From Rhodococcus rhodnii (GTDB lineage: Bacteria; Actinomycetota; Actinomycetes; Mycobacteriales; Pseudonocardiaceae), in the NCBI GenBank assembly GCA_000720375.1, contig JOAA01000037.1:1-64000 (forward strand): a stretch of 64,000 nucleotides of DNA, given 5' to 3'. The position numbers were made by a program, and so were the translations under genes. Below, one piece after another: positions 8,626 through 17,547 of the stretch (its first letter is position 1; each line of letters begins with the position of its first letter). The notes beneath the pieces are model-generated. The model searched no databases. It saw nothing but the letters and a program-made list of their open reading frames with translations, and was not told where the DNA came from.

Positions 8626-9548
8626 TCTCGCTGCGCTACCACATCATCTCGATCGCTGCCGTCTTCCTCGCGCTGGCCGTCGGGGTCGTGCTCGGGTCGA
8701 GCACGTTGAGCCGGACGTTGCTGTCCGGGCTGTCCGACGACCGGGACGAGTTGGCCAAGCAAGTGGCCGATCTGCAGGCCGAGCGCAACGGCCTGAACGC
8801 CAGACTGGCCAGTTCGGACGGCTTCGCGGGCTCGATCGGCCCGATGGCGGTCCGTGGGGAACTGGAGCAACGCACCGTCGTCATCGTGACCACGCACGAC
8901 GCTCGCCCCGCGGACCGTGACGCGGTGAAAGCCCTCATCGGCAACGCGGGTGGCACGGTCTCCGGCGAGCTTCAGCTCACCGACGCCTTCTCCGACCCGC
9001 AGAAGGCCGATCAGCTCAGGGACGTCGTCACGCGCCTGCTCCCGGCCGGATTGCAGCTGCCGACCGCGTCGGATCCGGGCACGCTCGCCGGCGGTCTGCT
9101 CGGGTCGCTCCTGCTGATCAACAAGGACACCAATCAGCCGCAGGCCAAGCCGAACGAGGTGACCGCCGCGTTCACCGGCCTGGCCGACGGCGGTTTCATC
9201 CACATGCCGACCGATCTGCGCCCTGGGCAGCTGGCGTTGATCCTCACGGGCAGTGCCTTGGCAGGCAACGGCGCTGGGGACCGTGCGTCGACGATCGCGC
9301 GGTTCGCCGCTCAGATCGACCGCTCCGGTGCGGGCGCGGTGCTGGCCGGCGACACGGGGTCGGCGGACGCGACCGGTCCTGTTGGCATGGTGCGCGCGGA
9401 CACCGCGGCGACTTCCATACTGTCCACTGTGGACAACGCTGAGCTGAACGCCGGGCGGGTGGCCACGGTTCTGGCGTTGAGCGAACAGTTGGAAGGCAAG
9501 GCCGGGCGGTACGGTACCGCTGGCACAGCGCAATCCGTCGTGCCCTGA
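8622..9548 (+). CDS. MctB/SteB family envelope protein (copper transport protein family)
   Basis: The protein has 308 residues. A single N-terminal membrane helix ([21 protein letters not shown]) is followed by a heptad-rich coiled-coil ([20 protein letters not shown]) and an extracytoplasmic alpha/beta domain. It corresponds to Rv1698 (MctB, an outer-membrane-associated copper protein in mycobacteria) and SteB of corynebacteria. The GTG start overlaps the steA-like stop by 4 bases, so the two are made together. Which of the two described roles applies cannot be decided from sequence. Confidence 0.8.
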   Translation: MISLRYHIISIAAVFLALAVGVVLGSSTLSRTLLSGLSDDRDELAKQVADLQAERNGLNARLASSDGFAGSIGPMAVRGELEQRTVVIVTTHDARPADRDAVKALIGNAGGTVSGELQLTDAFSDPQKADQLRDVVTRLLPAGLQLPTASDPGTLAGGLLGSLLLINKDTNQPQAKPNEVTAAFTGLADGGFIHMPTDLRPGQLALILTGSALAGNGAGDRASTIARFAAQIDRSGAGAVLAGDTGSADATGPVGMVRADTAATSILSTVDNAELNAGRVATVLALSEQLEGKAGRYGTAGTAQSVVP

Positions 9549-9628
9549 TCGTTACTGACCGTTATCACCGAGACACGCCTATACCCTGTTCCCCACTGGA
9601 CGGCAAGAAGGTGTTACCGTGGAGCCCC

Positions 9629-11353
9629 GTGGAAAACAGTAGGCGGCTGCCTCAAGCGCGGACGACAAAGCACGTTTTCGTGACGGGAGGCGTCGCCTCC
9701 TCCCTGGGTAAGGGACTCACCGCTTCCAGTCTCGGTCAACTGCTGACCTCCCGCGGTCTGCGGGTCACCATGCAGAAGCTCGACCCGTATCTCAACGTCG
9801 ACCCCGGCACTATGAACCCCTTCCAGCACGGCGAGGTGTTCGTGACCGAGGACGGCGCGGAGACCGACCTGGACATCGGGCACTACGAGCGGTTCCTCGA
9901 CCGCGACCTGAGCGGCACGGCCAACGTGACCACCGGCCAGGTGTACTCGACCGTCATCGCCAAGGAGCGGCGCGGCGAGTACCTGGGCGACACCGTGCAG
10001 GTCATCCCGCACATCACCGACGAGATCAAATCCCGGATCCAGGCCATGGCCCTGCCCGACGCCAACGGCGTCGTGCCGGACGTGGTCATCACCGAGGTCG
10101 GCGGCACGGTCGGTGACATCGAGTCACTGCCGTTCCTGGAGGCCTGCCGTCAGGTCCGGCACGACGTGGGCCGCGACAACTGCTTCTTCCTGCACGTCTC
10201 GCTGGTGCCCTACCTGGCGCCGTCGGGTGAGCTGAAGACGAAGCCGACGCAGCACTCCGTCGCCGCGCTGCGCAACATCGGTATCCAGCCGGACGCGATC
10301 GTCTGCCGCGCCGACCGGGAGATCCCGGACTCGTTGAAGCGCAAGATCGCCCTGATGTGCGATGTGGACACCGACGCGGTCGTGGCCGCGCCGGACGCGC
10401 CGTCCATCTACGACATTCCGCGTGTGCTGCACACCGAGGGCTTGGACGCGTACGTGGTCCGCCGCCTCGGCCTGCCGTTCCGTGACGTCGACTGGGCCGT
10501 GTGGGGCGATCTGCTCGGCCGCGTGCACAACCCGAAGGAGACCGTGCGGATCGCGGTCGTCGGCAAGTACGTCGACCTGCCGGACGCGTACCTGTCGGTC
10601 ACCGAGGCGTTGCGGGCCGGTGGGTTCGCCAACCGCGCCAAGGTCGAGATCGTCTGGGTCGCCTCGGACTCCTGTGAGACGCCGTCCGGCGCGGCGCACG
10701 CGCTGTCCGGTGTGGATGGTGTGCTGATCCCGGGCGGATTCGGTGTGCGTGGCATCGAAGGCAAGCTGGGTGCGATCAGCTTCGCCCGTGACCGCAAGAT
10801 CCCGCTGCTGGGCCTGTGCCTCGGCCTGCAGTGCATGGTGATCGACGTGGCCCGCAACCTGGCCGGGCTGACGGGGGCGAACTCCGCGGAGTTCGACGAG
10901 AACACCGAGCACCCGGTCATCTCCACGATGGCCGACCAGGAAGACGTCGTCGCGGGTGAGCGCGACATGGGCGGCACGATGCGGCTAGGCGCCTACCCGG
11001 CCGCGCTGACGTCTGGTTCGGTCGTGGCCAGCTCGTACGGCTCCACAAGCGTTTCCGAGCGGCACAGGCACCGCTACGAGGTCAACAACGCCTACCGCAA
11101 GCGTTTGGCTGAGGCTGGTTTGGTCTTCTCCGGCACCTCGCCGGACGGGCACCTGGTCGAGTTCGTCGAGCTGCCTGCCGACAAGCACCCGTTCTACGTG
11201 GGCACGCAGGCGCACCCGGAGCTCAAGAGCCGCCCGACCCGCCCGCACCCGCTGTTCTCCGGCTTCGTCAAGGCAGCGCTGGCGTACCGCACCGCCGACC
11301 GGCTGCCGGTGGAGCTGCCGGAGAGCAACCACGTCGTGAGCGTCGGCTCGTGA
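9629..11353 (+). CDS. pyrG: CTP synthase
   Basis: The protein has about 574 residues. The N-terminal synthetase domain starts [16 protein letters not shown]. The C-terminal class I glutamine amidotransferase domain has the nucleophile in LGLCLGLQC and the His-Glu in AHPELKSRP. It makes CTP from UTP, ATP and glutamine. GTG 9629 gives a normal N terminus; GTG 9611 is an alternative. The stop overlaps the Nudix start by 4 bases, as in mycobacteria. Confidence 0.95.
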   Translation: MENSRRLPQARTTKHVFVTGGVASSLGKGLTASSLGQLLTSRGLRVTMQKLDPYLNVDPGTMNPFQHGEVFVTEDGAETDLDIGHYERFLDRDLSGTANVTTGQVYSTVIAKERRGEYLGDTVQVIPHITDEIKSRIQAMALPDANGVVPDVVITEVGGTVGDIESLPFLEACRQVRHDVGRDNCFFLHVSLVPYLAPSGELKTKPTQHSVAALRNIGIQPDAIVCRADREIPDSLKRKIALMCDVDTDAVVAAPDAPSIYDIPRVLHTEGLDAYVVRRLGLPFRDVDWAVWGDLLGRVHNPKETVRIAVVGKYVDLPDAYLSVTEALRAGGFANRAKVEIVWVASDSCETPSGAAHALSGVDGVLIPGGFGVRGIEGKLGAISFARDRKIPLLGLCLGLQCMVIDVARNLAGLTGANSAEFDENTEHPVISTMADQEDVVAGERDMGGTMRLGAYPAALTSGSVVASSYGSTSVSERHRHRYEVNNAYRKRLAEAGLVFSGTSPDGHLVEFVELPADKHPFYVGTQAHPELKSRPTRPHPLFSGFVKAALAYRTADRLPVELPESNHVVSVGS

Positions 11354-11973
11354 CCGAGCGGCACGCGTTCGACGTGGTGTCCATAAAGGACATCCACGTC
11401 GGTAGGGTGGTCGGGCTGCGGATGGACGAGGTCCGCATGCCCGGCGGCGGCACGGCGATGCGCGAGGTCGTCGAGCACCTCGGCGCCGTCGCCGTTGTGG
11501 CGCTGGACGAGGACGGCAAGGTCGTGCTGATCCATCAGTACCGCCACCCGGTCGGCCGCAGGCTGTGGGAGCTGCCCGCGGGCCTGCTGGACGTGGAGGG
11601 CGAAGACCCGGCCAAGACCGCGGCACGTGAGCTCGAGGAAGAAGTCAACCTGGCCGCGTCCGAGTGGTCCACGCTCGTGGACGTCGCCGCCTCGCCAGGC
11701 TTCACCGACGAGGTCGTCCGGGTCTTCCTGGCCCGTGGCCTGACCGAGGCCAACCGCACGGAACCGGAAGGCGACGAGGAAGCCGACATCGTCGTCGAGC
11801 GCATCCCGCTCGCTGACGCCGTCGCCAAGGTCTTCGCAGGCGAGATCATCAACGCCTCGACCGTGGCAGGCCTCCTGGCCGCTCAGGCCGTGCTGAACGG
11901 CCAGGCACAACCGCGCCCAGCCGACGCGCGATGGGACGACAAACCCACCGCCTTCGCCCGTCGCCGCAGGTAA
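11350..11973 (+). CDS. Nudix hydrolase (ADP-ribose pyrophosphatase type)
   Basis: The 207-residue protein contains the Nudix box at about residues 78-101 ([16 protein letters not shown], then ARELEEEV). The box has one extra residue between the first Gly and Glu, the same spacing I recall for Rv1700. Position after pyrG supports the match. Likely substrates are ADP-ribose or related dinucleotides. The C terminus ends in a basic tail (FARRRR), and a 46-bp palindrome starts 3 bases after the stop codon. Confidence 0.85.
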   Translation: MTERHAFDVVSIKDIHVGRVVGLRMDEVRMPGGGTAMREVVEHLGAVAVVALDEDGKVVLIHQYRHPVGRRLWELPAGLLDVEGEDPAKTAARELEEEVNLAASEWSTLVDVAASPGFTDEVVRVFLARGLTEANRTEPEGDEEADIVVERIPLADAVAKVFAGEIINASTVAGLLAAQAVLNGQAQPRPADARWDDKPTAFARRRR

Positions 11974-12301
11974 GAGCTCGTGAGTGTTTTGACCGGTTAG
12001 AACCGGCCAAAACACTCACGAGGGCCAGCAGGGCACCGGCGATGAGGGCCGTCGCGGTTCGCATTCGGGCGCGGCGGCAGGACGCGCAGTTGTCCGGGGC
12101 ATTCTCGGTGAGCATTTCGGTGGCTTGGTCCCGGGGGACAGCGGACAGGATGCCGGGCAGGCCGGCGAGTGCGGCGACATCGGCGGCGCAGGACCGGCAG
12201 GTGCGCAGATGCCGCTCGTAGTTCTTCCGCTCGGACGGAGAGAGCGAACCCAGTACATAGGCGACGTCCCAGTCGCGGTACGCGTCCGTCGGGAGGTTCA
12301 A
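11849..12301 (-). CDS. zinc-finger anti-sigma factor, C terminus lost
   Basis: Residues 1-75 match the complete anti-sigma factor at 16443-17102, including YVLGSLSxxER and the zinc motif HLRTCRSC (HX3CX2C). A membrane helix (TALIAGALLALVSVLAG) then runs into the 46-bp palindrome, and the remaining 50 residues are antisense to the Nudix gene 3' end. The paralogue instead has a 120-residue extracytoplasmic domain. The sequence therefore looks truncated by arrival of the palindrome or a deletion at it. The zinc domain may still bind its sigma factor. A TTG start overlaps the sigma stop (TTGA), so the pair is translationally coupled. Confidence 0.6.
   Translation of the reverse strand: MNLPTDAYRDWDVAYVLGSLSPSERKNYERHLRTCRSCAADVAALAGLPGILSAVPRDQATEMLTENAPDNCASCRRARMRTATALIAGALLALVSVLAGSNRSKHSRALTCGDGRRRWVCRPIARRLGAVVPGRSARPERPGGLPRSRR
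11977..12022. repeat. 46-bp palindromic repeat, copy B
   Basis: Two 22-base arms (11977-11998 and 12001-12022), starting CTCGTGAGTGTTTTG, pair with a single mismatch around a 2-base spacer. It lies just after the Nudix stop. On the other strand it is read as the C-terminal codons of the anti-sigma gene. It could act as a bidirectional terminator between the converging genes. Confidence 0.85.
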
Positions 12302-12807
12302 TGCCCGGTCACTCCTCTCTCTTGCAGGGCGAGGCGCAGCGCACGCAGGCCGTAGTGCAGCCGCGAGCGCACTGTGCCCGGCGGAACCTCAAGCAGTTCG
12401 GCCAGTTCGGCCACTGACTGTCCCATGTAGTACGCCCGGACGATCACCGTGCGGTGTTCCGGGGTCAGCTGGCTGAGCGCGTCGGCGACCAGCCAGGTGT
12501 CCAACGCCGACTCCGTTGGGTCGGAGCGGGCACGTTCGGGCACGACCTCCAGACCGATCTCACGCCGGGCGCGAGCACTGCGGCGGTCGTCGATGACGAC
12601 GTTGCGAGCCACTTTGTAGAGCCATGCCCGTGCGGCGGTGATGCCCTGCGCCAGGATGTCCGGGTTCTTCCACGCACGTAACAGGGTTTCCTGCACGACA
12701 TCCTGGGCGAGCTGGTCATCGCCGGTGAGCCGCAATACGTAACGCAGGAGCGGCGCTGCGTGCTCGTCGTGCAAAGCACGCAGCAGCGCCGTATGGCTCT
12801 CGTTGAT
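12298..12807 (-). CDS. ECF RNA polymerase sigma factor
   Basis: A protein of about 169 residues with sigma region 2 (LLRYVLRLTGDDQLAQDVVQET, then RAWLYKVARNVVIDDRRSARARR) and region 4 (LTPEHRTVIVRAYYMGQSV, VPPGTVRSRLHYGLRALR). It is paired with the zinc-finger anti-sigma gene downstream. The start is unusual. Directly after the crotonase stop comes AGGGGG, then 6 bases, then ATC AAC GAG AGC CA, and the paralogue at 17.5 kb has the same arrangement. No ATG, GTG or TTG lies at the conserved N terminus. The coordinate given assumes an ATC start; a TTG 12 codons further in is the fallback. Confidence 0.75.
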   Translation of the reverse strand: MNESHTALLRALHDEHAAPLLRYVLRLTGDDQLAQDVVQETLLRAWKNPDILAQGITAARAWLYKVARNVVIDDRRSARARREIGLEVVPERARSDPTESALDTWLVADALSQLTPEHRTVIVRAYYMGQSVAELAELLEVPPGTVRSRLHYGLRALRLALQERGVTGH

Positions 12808-12817
12808 GACACACCCC

Positions 12818-13597
12818 CTAAGCCCGGCGGAAGACTGGCTTGCGCTTGGCCAGGAACGCCGTGGTGCCCTCAATCATGTCCGGTGTGGTGAACGTCCGCC
12901 GGAAGGACGCCAGCTCGATGCCTAGTCCTGCAGTGACGTCTTGGCCACGAGCGGAGTTGACCGTGGCCTTGCACAGGGCGACCGCGGCAGGAGAGTTCGC
13001 GGCGATCGTGCCGAGGCTGCGCCGGGCCGCGGCAAGCATCTCCTCCCTGCTGTCGAACACCTCGTTGACGAGCCCGATTCGTTGGGCCTCCGCGGCGTCC
13101 ACCTTGCGGCCGGAGTAGATCAGCTCACGGGCCCGGCCTGGACCGACCAGTTGCTGCAGCCGCACACAGCCACCGAAGCCGGGGATCAGCCCGAGCAGCA
13201 CCTCCGGCTGGCCGAACACGGCCTTCGACGTCGCGTAGATGAAGTCGCACGCCATCGCCAGTTCGCATCCGCCGCCGAGGGCGTACCCGTCCACGCACGC
13301 GATGACCGGCGCGGGCACCGCCTCCAGCAGGTTCATCACGTCCTGGCCGAGCCTGCCGAACTGTTCGCCCTCGTCCGGGCTCATCGCCGCCATCTCGCGG
13401 ATGTCGGCACCGGCGACGAACGCCGGTCCTGGCGCGCCGGTCAGGATCATCGGCTTGGATGCCGTGCTAAGGAAGTCGTGCAACTCGCTCAGCACCTGAT
13501 GGGACAGCGCGTTGCGGGCCGATGGGCGTGTCACGGTCAGTGTCATGAAGTCGTCGGAGTCCTCGACGTGCAGGGTTTCGTAGTCCGATATGGACAC
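12818..13597 (-). CDS. enoyl-CoA hydratase/isomerase (crotonase family)
   Basis: About 259 residues with the crotonase oxyanion segment FVAGADIREM and the GYALGGGCELAMACDF helix. Both catalytic glutamates of classical hydratases are visible (GGGCEL and FGQPE). GTG 13597 was chosen because GAGGTGA lies 7 bases upstream; an in-frame GTG at 13606 is possible. It is the last gene of a three-gene set with the membrane reductase and the adenylating enzyme, so it may act on the CoA-linked or enoyl product of that pathway rather than in general beta-oxidation. Confidence 0.85.
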   Translation of the reverse strand: MSISDYETLHVEDSDDFMTLTVTRPSARNALSHQVLSELHDFLSTASKPMILTGAPGPAFVAGADIREMAAMSPDEGEQFGRLGQDVMNLLEAVPAPVIACVDGYALGGGCELAMACDFIYATSKAVFGQPEVLLGLIPGFGGCVRLQQLVGPGRARELIYSGRKVDAAEAQRIGLVNEVFDSREEMLAAARRSLGTIAANSPAAVALCKATVNSARGQDVTAGLGIELASFRRTFTTPDMIEGTTAFLAKRKPVFRRA

Positions 13598-13607
13598 TGT
13601 GGTCACC

Positions 13608-14804
13608 TCATGAGTCCCAGATGGCGCCGAACGCTGGAATACCGCGGGTTTCCAGCTCCTCGACGACATGCCAAGTGGTCTTCTTGTTGGAGATGCAGAT
13701 GACGGCCTCGGCCCCGGATTCCACGTACGCCTGGTAGGTCAGCGCGATGAGATCGGGTTTGCCGTCGGCGTCGGTGTCCCAGATGATGGCTTCTGGTTGT
13801 ACACCAAGGATTTCATCGACCAGTGCGTCGCCGTAGGTGGCGCGCGGGTTACGGGTCGACCAGACAAGGAGCGAGGGCGTGTCGCCGGACAGCAGGTGCG
13901 GCAGGCATGGACCGATCCCGCTGCCGGTCGCGACCCAGACCACCTTGCGGAACAGCTTGTCGATGTTGCCGACGCCGGCGGTCGGGATTCCCTTGACCCA
14001 CACATGAGTCGGCAGATCGTCGATCAGCGACCCGGTCCAGTCACCGGCGCGCGAGATGGTCAGCCGGAAGCCGGTTTGGCCAGGAGCCGGGACGTTGGCG
14101 AAGGAATGCCATTCCAGCAAGGGACTTCGACTGACCGAAGTGGACGATCCGGCGAACGGCGTTACGCCGTAGTCGAACCAGACGAGTGCCACGTGCCGTG
14201 ACGGGCGGACGATCCGAACCGGCACCCGGCGCAACCGCAACCACGGAAGCGCCACGCTGAACACCACGACAGCGAGAACCCACAGACTCGGCGAACTGGC
14301 GGCCATCGCCGAGTGCAGTGCGAACAGTGCGAGAACGGTCCATCCGCCGAAACGGTGTGCTCGCTCGAACCAGTCATGGTGGCGTGCACGCAGCGAGGGC
14401 AGAGCGAGCACGATCATCGCGACAAGGAGCGCGAGAATGACCCACGTCAAGGCGAGAGACGGCGCGGTGAAGGGAAACCAGGCGGTCGCGCAGAGAGCGG
14501 CGCCGACGTGCAGTCCACCGAAGTGGTACACCTTGCCCGCAGTCCACCGAATCCGCAGCGGCCAGTGTTTCGGCACGCTCGTCGCCAGCCAGAACAGCAG
14601 GTTGATCACGTACTGCTGGCGGATCAGCACAGCCAGGGCGAAGTTGACGAGCACCATCGAAGACGCGTCCACAACCGGGATACACGCCAGGTTCAGCAGG
14701 ATCACCAGTGCGGCGAGCCGGTTGTGATGGGTGAACGGGCGGCGCTTGAGCTTGGCGCGCAACGACCGTCCGGGTGCAGGGAGAGTGATCTGGGTACTGG
14801 TCAT
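13608..14804 (-). CDS. membrane-bound NOX/ferric-reductase-like oxidoreductase
   Basis: The protein has 398 residues. About five to six membrane helices fill residues 28-190. H150 and H164 are separated by 13 residues, as in heme-binding helices of NADPH oxidases, and H80/H94 (also X13) and H99 lie in the preceding helix region. The cytosolic half has EWHSFAN, which resembles the FAD-binding HPFT element, and VATGSGIGPCLPHL, which resembles an NAD(P)H-binding Gly motif. The inferred job is electron transfer from NAD(P)H through FAD to heme in the membrane. Its start overlaps the stop of the adenylation gene, so the two are co-translated. It is not a standard ferric reductase, and the acceptor is unknown. 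Confidence 0.6.
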   Translation of the reverse strand: MTSTQITLPAPGRSLRAKLKRRPFTHHNRLAALVILLNLACIPVVDASSMVLVNFALAVLIRQQYVINLLFWLATSVPKHWPLRIRWTAGKVYHFGGLHVGAALCATAWFPFTAPSLALTWVILALLVAMIVLALPSLRARHHDWFERAHRFGGWTVLALFALHSAMAASSPSLWVLAVVVFSVALPWLRLRRVPVRIVRPSRHVALVWFDYGVTPFAGSSTSVSRSPLLEWHSFANVPAPGQTGFRLTISRAGDWTGSLIDDLPTHVWVKGIPTAGVGNIDKLFRKVVWVATGSGIGPCLPHLLSGDTPSLLVWSTRNPRATYGDALVDEILGVQPEAIIWDTDADGKPDLIALTYQAYVESGAEAVICISNKKTTWHVVEELETRGIPAFGAIWDS

Positions 14805-16306
14805 GCGACAGTGCCCAAACGCGACACCAACGCTCGTCGGTCGACCTTGCCACGGTCGGTCATCGGCAGCCGGTCCACAGGCACGATCAGCGTCGGCGAA
14901 CAGTAGTACGGCATGCGTTGCTCGACAGTGTGCCTGGCCAGCTCAGGTTGGACGGTCGCCGGGCTGACGAAGCCGACGAGCCGATCCTCGTGCAGCACAG
15001 CGGATGCGCGTGCACAGCCGGGAGTCAGCTCCAATGCCGAAGTGACAGCGTCCAGTTCCACCCGGAATCCGCGGATCTTCACCTGGTCGTCGGTCCTGCC
15101 GTGGTGTTCCAATTGGCCGTCGGACGTCCACCGACCCAGATCCCGGGTGCGGAACATCCTGTTGTTGCCGCCGAGGAACGGATCCGGCCGGTACCGTTCG
15201 GCCGTGAGCTTGTCGTTTCCGATGTATCCGTCCGTCACACAGGCGCCGCCCGCCCACATTTCACCGATTTCGCCGATCGGGCACGGCCGGAGGTCTTCAT
15301 CCAGGACGTAGACGGTCGTGTTGGGAACCGGCCGGCCGATCGTCAACGTACCGTCATAGCGCTGAACAGTGTTGACGATGGTGACTTCGGTCGGCCCACA
15401 GGCGTTGTGAAATTCCACGCCGTCCGACCAGGACTCAGCCAGGGAGCGCGGGCACCGCTCACCGGCGACCGCGACGACGCGCACGTTCGCGCACATCGAA
15501 CGATCCAAAGTGGACAGTATGCTGGGTGTGCTGATGATGACGGTCAACGTCCTGGCGGTCGGTGCGATGTCCTGGCCGCGGATCACCAGCGTCGCGCCAT
15601 GTGCCAGCGTTCCCAGTATTTCCCATGCGGCCATGTCGAAGGCGATGTTGAGCAGCTGGCCGACCCGGTCACCCGGCCGGATGCCCAGCGACCCGGGTTT
15701 GGTGAGCAGGACATTGCATAGATTGGCATGGGTCACTTTGACGCCGTTGGGCTGTCCGGTGGTGCCGGAAGTGAAGATCACCATCGCGGCATCGCCGCTG
15801 GGGCGGGCTCTTCGTGCGGTGACACCGTCCGGAATGGCGTCGATCGCGACGACATCGCCAAGACCTGCGGGGATTTCGTGATCGCTCGTGGTCAGGATGA
15901 CCCGAATGTCCGCCGTGCGGATCACATGCCGCAGGTGGTGCGGCGGCGTGATCCGGATGTCTTGCGGCACATATGCCGCGCCGGCTTTGAGGATCGCGAG
16001 GATGCCGACGACCATGTGGACCGAACGGGTGAGGAACAGCCCGACTTGATCGCCCGGACGGACGCCGAGTTCGGCCAGGTGATCCGCAAGGCGTTCGGCC
16101 CGTTGGTCGAGTTCTTGGTACGTCAGGCAAACGCCGAGGTGTTCCACGGCGATCGCGCCGGGTTGTCTGGCCACTTGGGCTTCGATGGCGTGATGGATCC
16201 GGTTGTGTCGCACGGGGATTGCCACACCGGATCCGAAGCGCTGGAACAGGATCCGATCGGCAGGGGCCAGTCCGTGCGGTACGGAGAGCTGAAACGCTGC
16301 TGTCAC
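14801..16306 (-). CDS. stand-alone adenylate-forming enzyme (NRPS adenylation-domain type)
   Basis: About 501 residues with the full set of adenylation motifs: IFTSGTTGQPNGVKVTHANL (P-loop), FHNACGPTEVTI, FRTRDLGRW, GRTDDQVKIRGFRVEL and the catalytic lysine in TDRGKVDRRAL. No carrier-protein or condensation domain follows. An N-terminal leader of about 35 residues (ILFQRFGSG, VRHNRIHHAIE) precedes the domain. GTG 16306 has GAAAGG about 10 bases upstream; ATG 16342 is an alternative. It is transcribed with the NOX-like membrane protein and the crotonase. The substrate cannot be read off reliably. Confidence 0.8.
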   Translation of the reverse strand: MTAAFQLSVPHGLAPADRILFQRFGSGVAIPVRHNRIHHAIEAQVARQPGAIAVEHLGVCLTYQELDQRAERLADHLAELGVRPGDQVGLFLTRSVHMVVGILAILKAGAAYVPQDIRITPPHHLRHVIRTADIRVILTTSDHEIPAGLGDVVAIDAIPDGVTARRARPSGDAAMVIFTSGTTGQPNGVKVTHANLCNVLLTKPGSLGIRPGDRVGQLLNIAFDMAAWEILGTLAHGATLVIRGQDIAPTARTLTVIISTPSILSTLDRSMCANVRVVAVAGERCPRSLAESWSDGVEFHNACGPTEVTIVNTVQRYDGTLTIGRPVPNTTVYVLDEDLRPCPIGEIGEMWAGGACVTDGYIGNDKLTAERYRPDPFLGGNNRMFRTRDLGRWTSDGQLEHHGRTDDQVKIRGFRVELDAVTSALELTPGCARASAVLHEDRLVGFVSPATVQPELARHTVEQRMPYYCSPTLIVPVDRLPMTDRGKVDRRALVSRLGTVA

Positions 16307-16442
16307 GATGGATGCGCCTTTCAGGCGGGCCTGTCGGGTCATCCGTTCTGAACGAGACAGCACCGCCTGGTGTTCAACGCATCGAGCAAATTCTTTGCCG
16401 GCCCCGTGGAAAGCGCTTTCCGTGATCCGTCCACAGGACACG

Positions 16443-17102
16443 TCAGAAGCGTGCCTCCAGCAGCGTCCTGTCGTTGGTGGCCAAGCGGATTTCGATCCGC
16501 ATGATCTGGTTGCGTGGCAGGTCGGTCGTCGCCGTCGGCGTCATTGATGTACCAGGCCCAGCGTTCCAGCTGCCGACGCGCGTCGCGGCGCCGTTCGCGT
16601 CCACGATGTAGAGGGTGTATGGCAACGCACGCCCGCCGGACGCACCGCCGTACTCGCACTTCACGTCGATCCGCGTGCCCCACGGCTCCTCTACCAACGT
16701 CACAGACGCGGTAACCGGGCTCGGAATCGTTTGCGTCAGCTGTGTGGTCAACCCAGCGGCCTCAGGAGGCGGCGGCGCGTCGGTGGGGACAAGGACGGCC
16801 GTGAGCACAGCGGCGGCGGCAGCAGCGGCAACGACGGCGGCTGCGATCTTGACGCGCGTCCACCGGCGGGATTTGCGAGCCGCGGCGAGCAGCGCGGGCA
16901 TCGTGTCCTGCTTCGGCGGATCCAGCAGCTGCACGGCCTGCTCCTGCGGCAGTATCGACAGGATGGCCGGGATCCCGGACAGCTCGGCGACCTGGGCCTT
17001 GCAGGACTCGCAGGTCTCCATGTGCGCTTCGTACTCGCGGCGCTCGTCCTCGGAGAGCGAGCCGAGGACGTACGCGGCATCCCATTCGCGGTAGGACTTC
17101 AC
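16443..17102 (-). CDS. zinc-finger anti-sigma factor, membrane-anchored
   Basis: The 219-residue protein has an N-terminal zinc anti-sigma domain with HMETCESC (HX3CX2C). A membrane helix (IAAAVVAAAAAAAVLTAVLV) starts at about residue 85, and a C-terminal extracytoplasmic beta-rich domain of about 110 residues follows. It should hold the ECF sigma factor encoded just upstream and respond to an envelope or redox signal. The GTG start overlaps the sigma stop (GTGA). It is the intact paralogue of the truncated gene at 12 kb. Confidence 0.85.
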   Translation of the reverse strand: MKSYREWDAAYVLGSLSEDERREYEAHMETCESCKAQVAELSGIPAILSILPQEQAVQLLDPPKQDTMPALLAAARKSRRWTRVKIAAAVVAAAAAAAVLTAVLVPTDAPPPPEAAGLTTQLTQTIPSPVTASVTLVEEPWGTRIDVKCEYGGASGGRALPYTLYIVDANGAATRVGSWNAGPGTSMTPTATTDLPRNQIMRIEIRLATNDRTLLEARF

Positions 17103-17530
17103 GGCCCGGTCACCCCTCTCTCCTGCAGTGCGAGGCGCAACGCGCGCAGTCCGTAGTGCAGCCGCGAAAGAACGGTGCCCTCGGGCACGTCCAGCTCCGC
17201 AGCCAGGTCGGACACCGATTGTCCCATGTAATAAGCACGGATGATCACGGTTCGGTGTTCGGGGGTCAGCTGGGTCAGTGCGTCGGAGATCAGCCAGGAG
17301 TCCAGTGCCGGGTCGGCCGCGCCGATGACCTCACGGGCCACCGAGTACAGCGAGGTCGCGACATCGTGGTCGCCGAGCAGATCCGGGTTCTTCGACGCGC
17401 GCAGCAGCACCTCCTGCACGACATCCTGCGCGCGTTGTTCGTCGTCGGTGAGGCGCAGCACGTACCGCAACAGCGTTGCTGCGTGCTCGTCATGCAAAGC
17501 ACGCAGCAACGCGATGTGGCTCTCGTTGAT
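17099..17530 (-). CDS. ECF sigma factor with an internal deletion
   Basis: About 143 residues, closely similar to the sigma factor at 12298-12807 at both ends (ALLRALHDEHAATLLRYVLR and LTPEHRTVIIRAYYMGQSV). The middle is about 25-30 residues shorter. The DDRRSARARR stretch of region 2.4 and the linker are gone, leaving SLYSVAREVIGAADPALDSWL. Region 2.4 normally reads the -10 element, so promoter recognition may be altered or lost. As in the paralogue, GGGAGG is followed by 6 bases and ATC AAC GAG AGC CAC. TTG 17509 is the only conventional start nearby. Confidence 0.7.
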   Translation of the reverse strand: MNESHIALLRALHDEHAATLLRYVLRLTDDEQRAQDVVQEVLLRASKNPDLLGDHDVATSLYSVAREVIGAADPALDSWLISDALTQLTPEHRTVIIRAYYMGQSVSDLAAELDVPEGTVLSRLHYGLRALRLALQERGVTGP

Positions 17531-17547
17531 GGCTGACCTCCCGCTAG

